Part shown: positions 32,315-32,316 of the stretch, in pieces
Numbering within the stretch: position 1 is the first letter of the stretch
How the letters are laid out: each line of letters starts with the position of its first letter
NCBI GenBank assembly: GCA_026986435.1
Contig: JALSOP010000122.1
Span: forward strand, 1-32,316
Source: Desulfurococcales archaeon
Lineage (GTDB): Archaea > Thermoproteota > Thermoprotei_A > Sulfolobales > NBVN01
Reading direction: 5' to 3'
DNA length: 32,316 bases
The notes under the pieces: generated by a model
Seen by the model: the letters and a program-made list of their open reading frames with translations, nothing else
Told to the model about the DNA's origin: nothing
The model's database searches: none
Translations under genes and position numbers: made by a program

Positions 32315-32316
32315 CT

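Noticed and set aside
1-32316. CRISPR arrays, tRNA genes, insertion sequences and C/D box RNAs.
   Set aside because: Gaps are mostly under 200 bases. No regular repeats, cloverleaf, transposase or paired C/D boxes were seen by eye; a tRNAscan or covariance-model search was not possible here.

Overview
The window reads as chromosomal DNA of a hyperthermophilic archaeon of the Thermoproteota (crenarchaeal) lineage. The evidence is the linked rad50-nurA-herA block, an AGOG-type 8-oxoguanine glycosylase, a split archaeal MetE, a dye-linked proline dehydrogenase-type operon, a soluble sulfhydrogenase-type operon, ferredoxin-dependent IorAB, a Prx6-like peroxiredoxin with the Aeropyrum-type C-terminal cysteines, strong AGG/AGA arginine use and frequent GTG/TTG starts. 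The genus cannot be fixed from the sequence. Genes are packed tightly, often with ATGA/GTGA overlaps. No stretch over 300 bases is empty. No tRNA, rRNA, CRISPR array or insertion sequence was seen.

Layout. (1) 1-7210 is mainly DNA repair: rad50 (5' end cut by the window edge), nurA and herA, then a DUF998 membrane protein and an AGOG glycosylase. (2) 7248-9288 is an ABC-2 exporter pair. (3) 9351-13443 is a lower-GC stretch holding an anchored exoprotein, a membrane-tethered winged-helix protein, a Ser/Thr protein kinase and a thioredoxin-like/CcdA fusion. It looks like a cell-surface signalling and thiol-redox cassette. (4) 13440-16817, on the minus strand, is a compact operon: a MetE-like protein without zinc ligands, catalytic MetE, a DJ-1/PfpI protein and a biotin protein ligase. 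(5) 17008-20414 is a four-gene flavoprotein dehydrogenase operon ordered like pdhAFXB. (6) 20597-24271 is a cytosolic [NiFe] hydrogenase operon ordered beta-gamma-delta-alpha. (7) 24410-26423 holds a DHH phosphoesterase and a convergent, overlapping THUMP/SPOUT-type RNA methyltransferase candidate. (8) 26520-29667 is iorA-iorB plus a minimal GDPD-family protein. (9) 29788-30507 is a peroxiredoxin. (10) 30600-32314 is an anchored exoprotein coupled to a MacB/LolD-type ABC ATPase whose permease probably lies beyond the window.

How it fits together. Regions 5, 6 and 8 suggest a peptide- or amino-acid-fermenting anaerobe. Amino acid oxidation and 2-oxoacid oxidation would feed ferredoxin and flavin carriers, and the soluble hydrogenase would exchange electrons between NAD(P)H and protons or sulfur. 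The peroxiredoxin and AGOG fit oxidative-damage defence.

The most unusual points are a hydrogenase large subunit that ends exactly at the usual maturation cleavage site and has Tyr for the conserved His of its first CxxC motif; a MetE paralogue without zinc ligands coupled to a catalytic MetE; the lower-GC kinase/CcdA cassette; a dehydrogenase alpha subunit whose conserved N-terminus extends upstream of any normal start codon; and nested dyads in front of the hydrogenase and peroxiredoxin genes.
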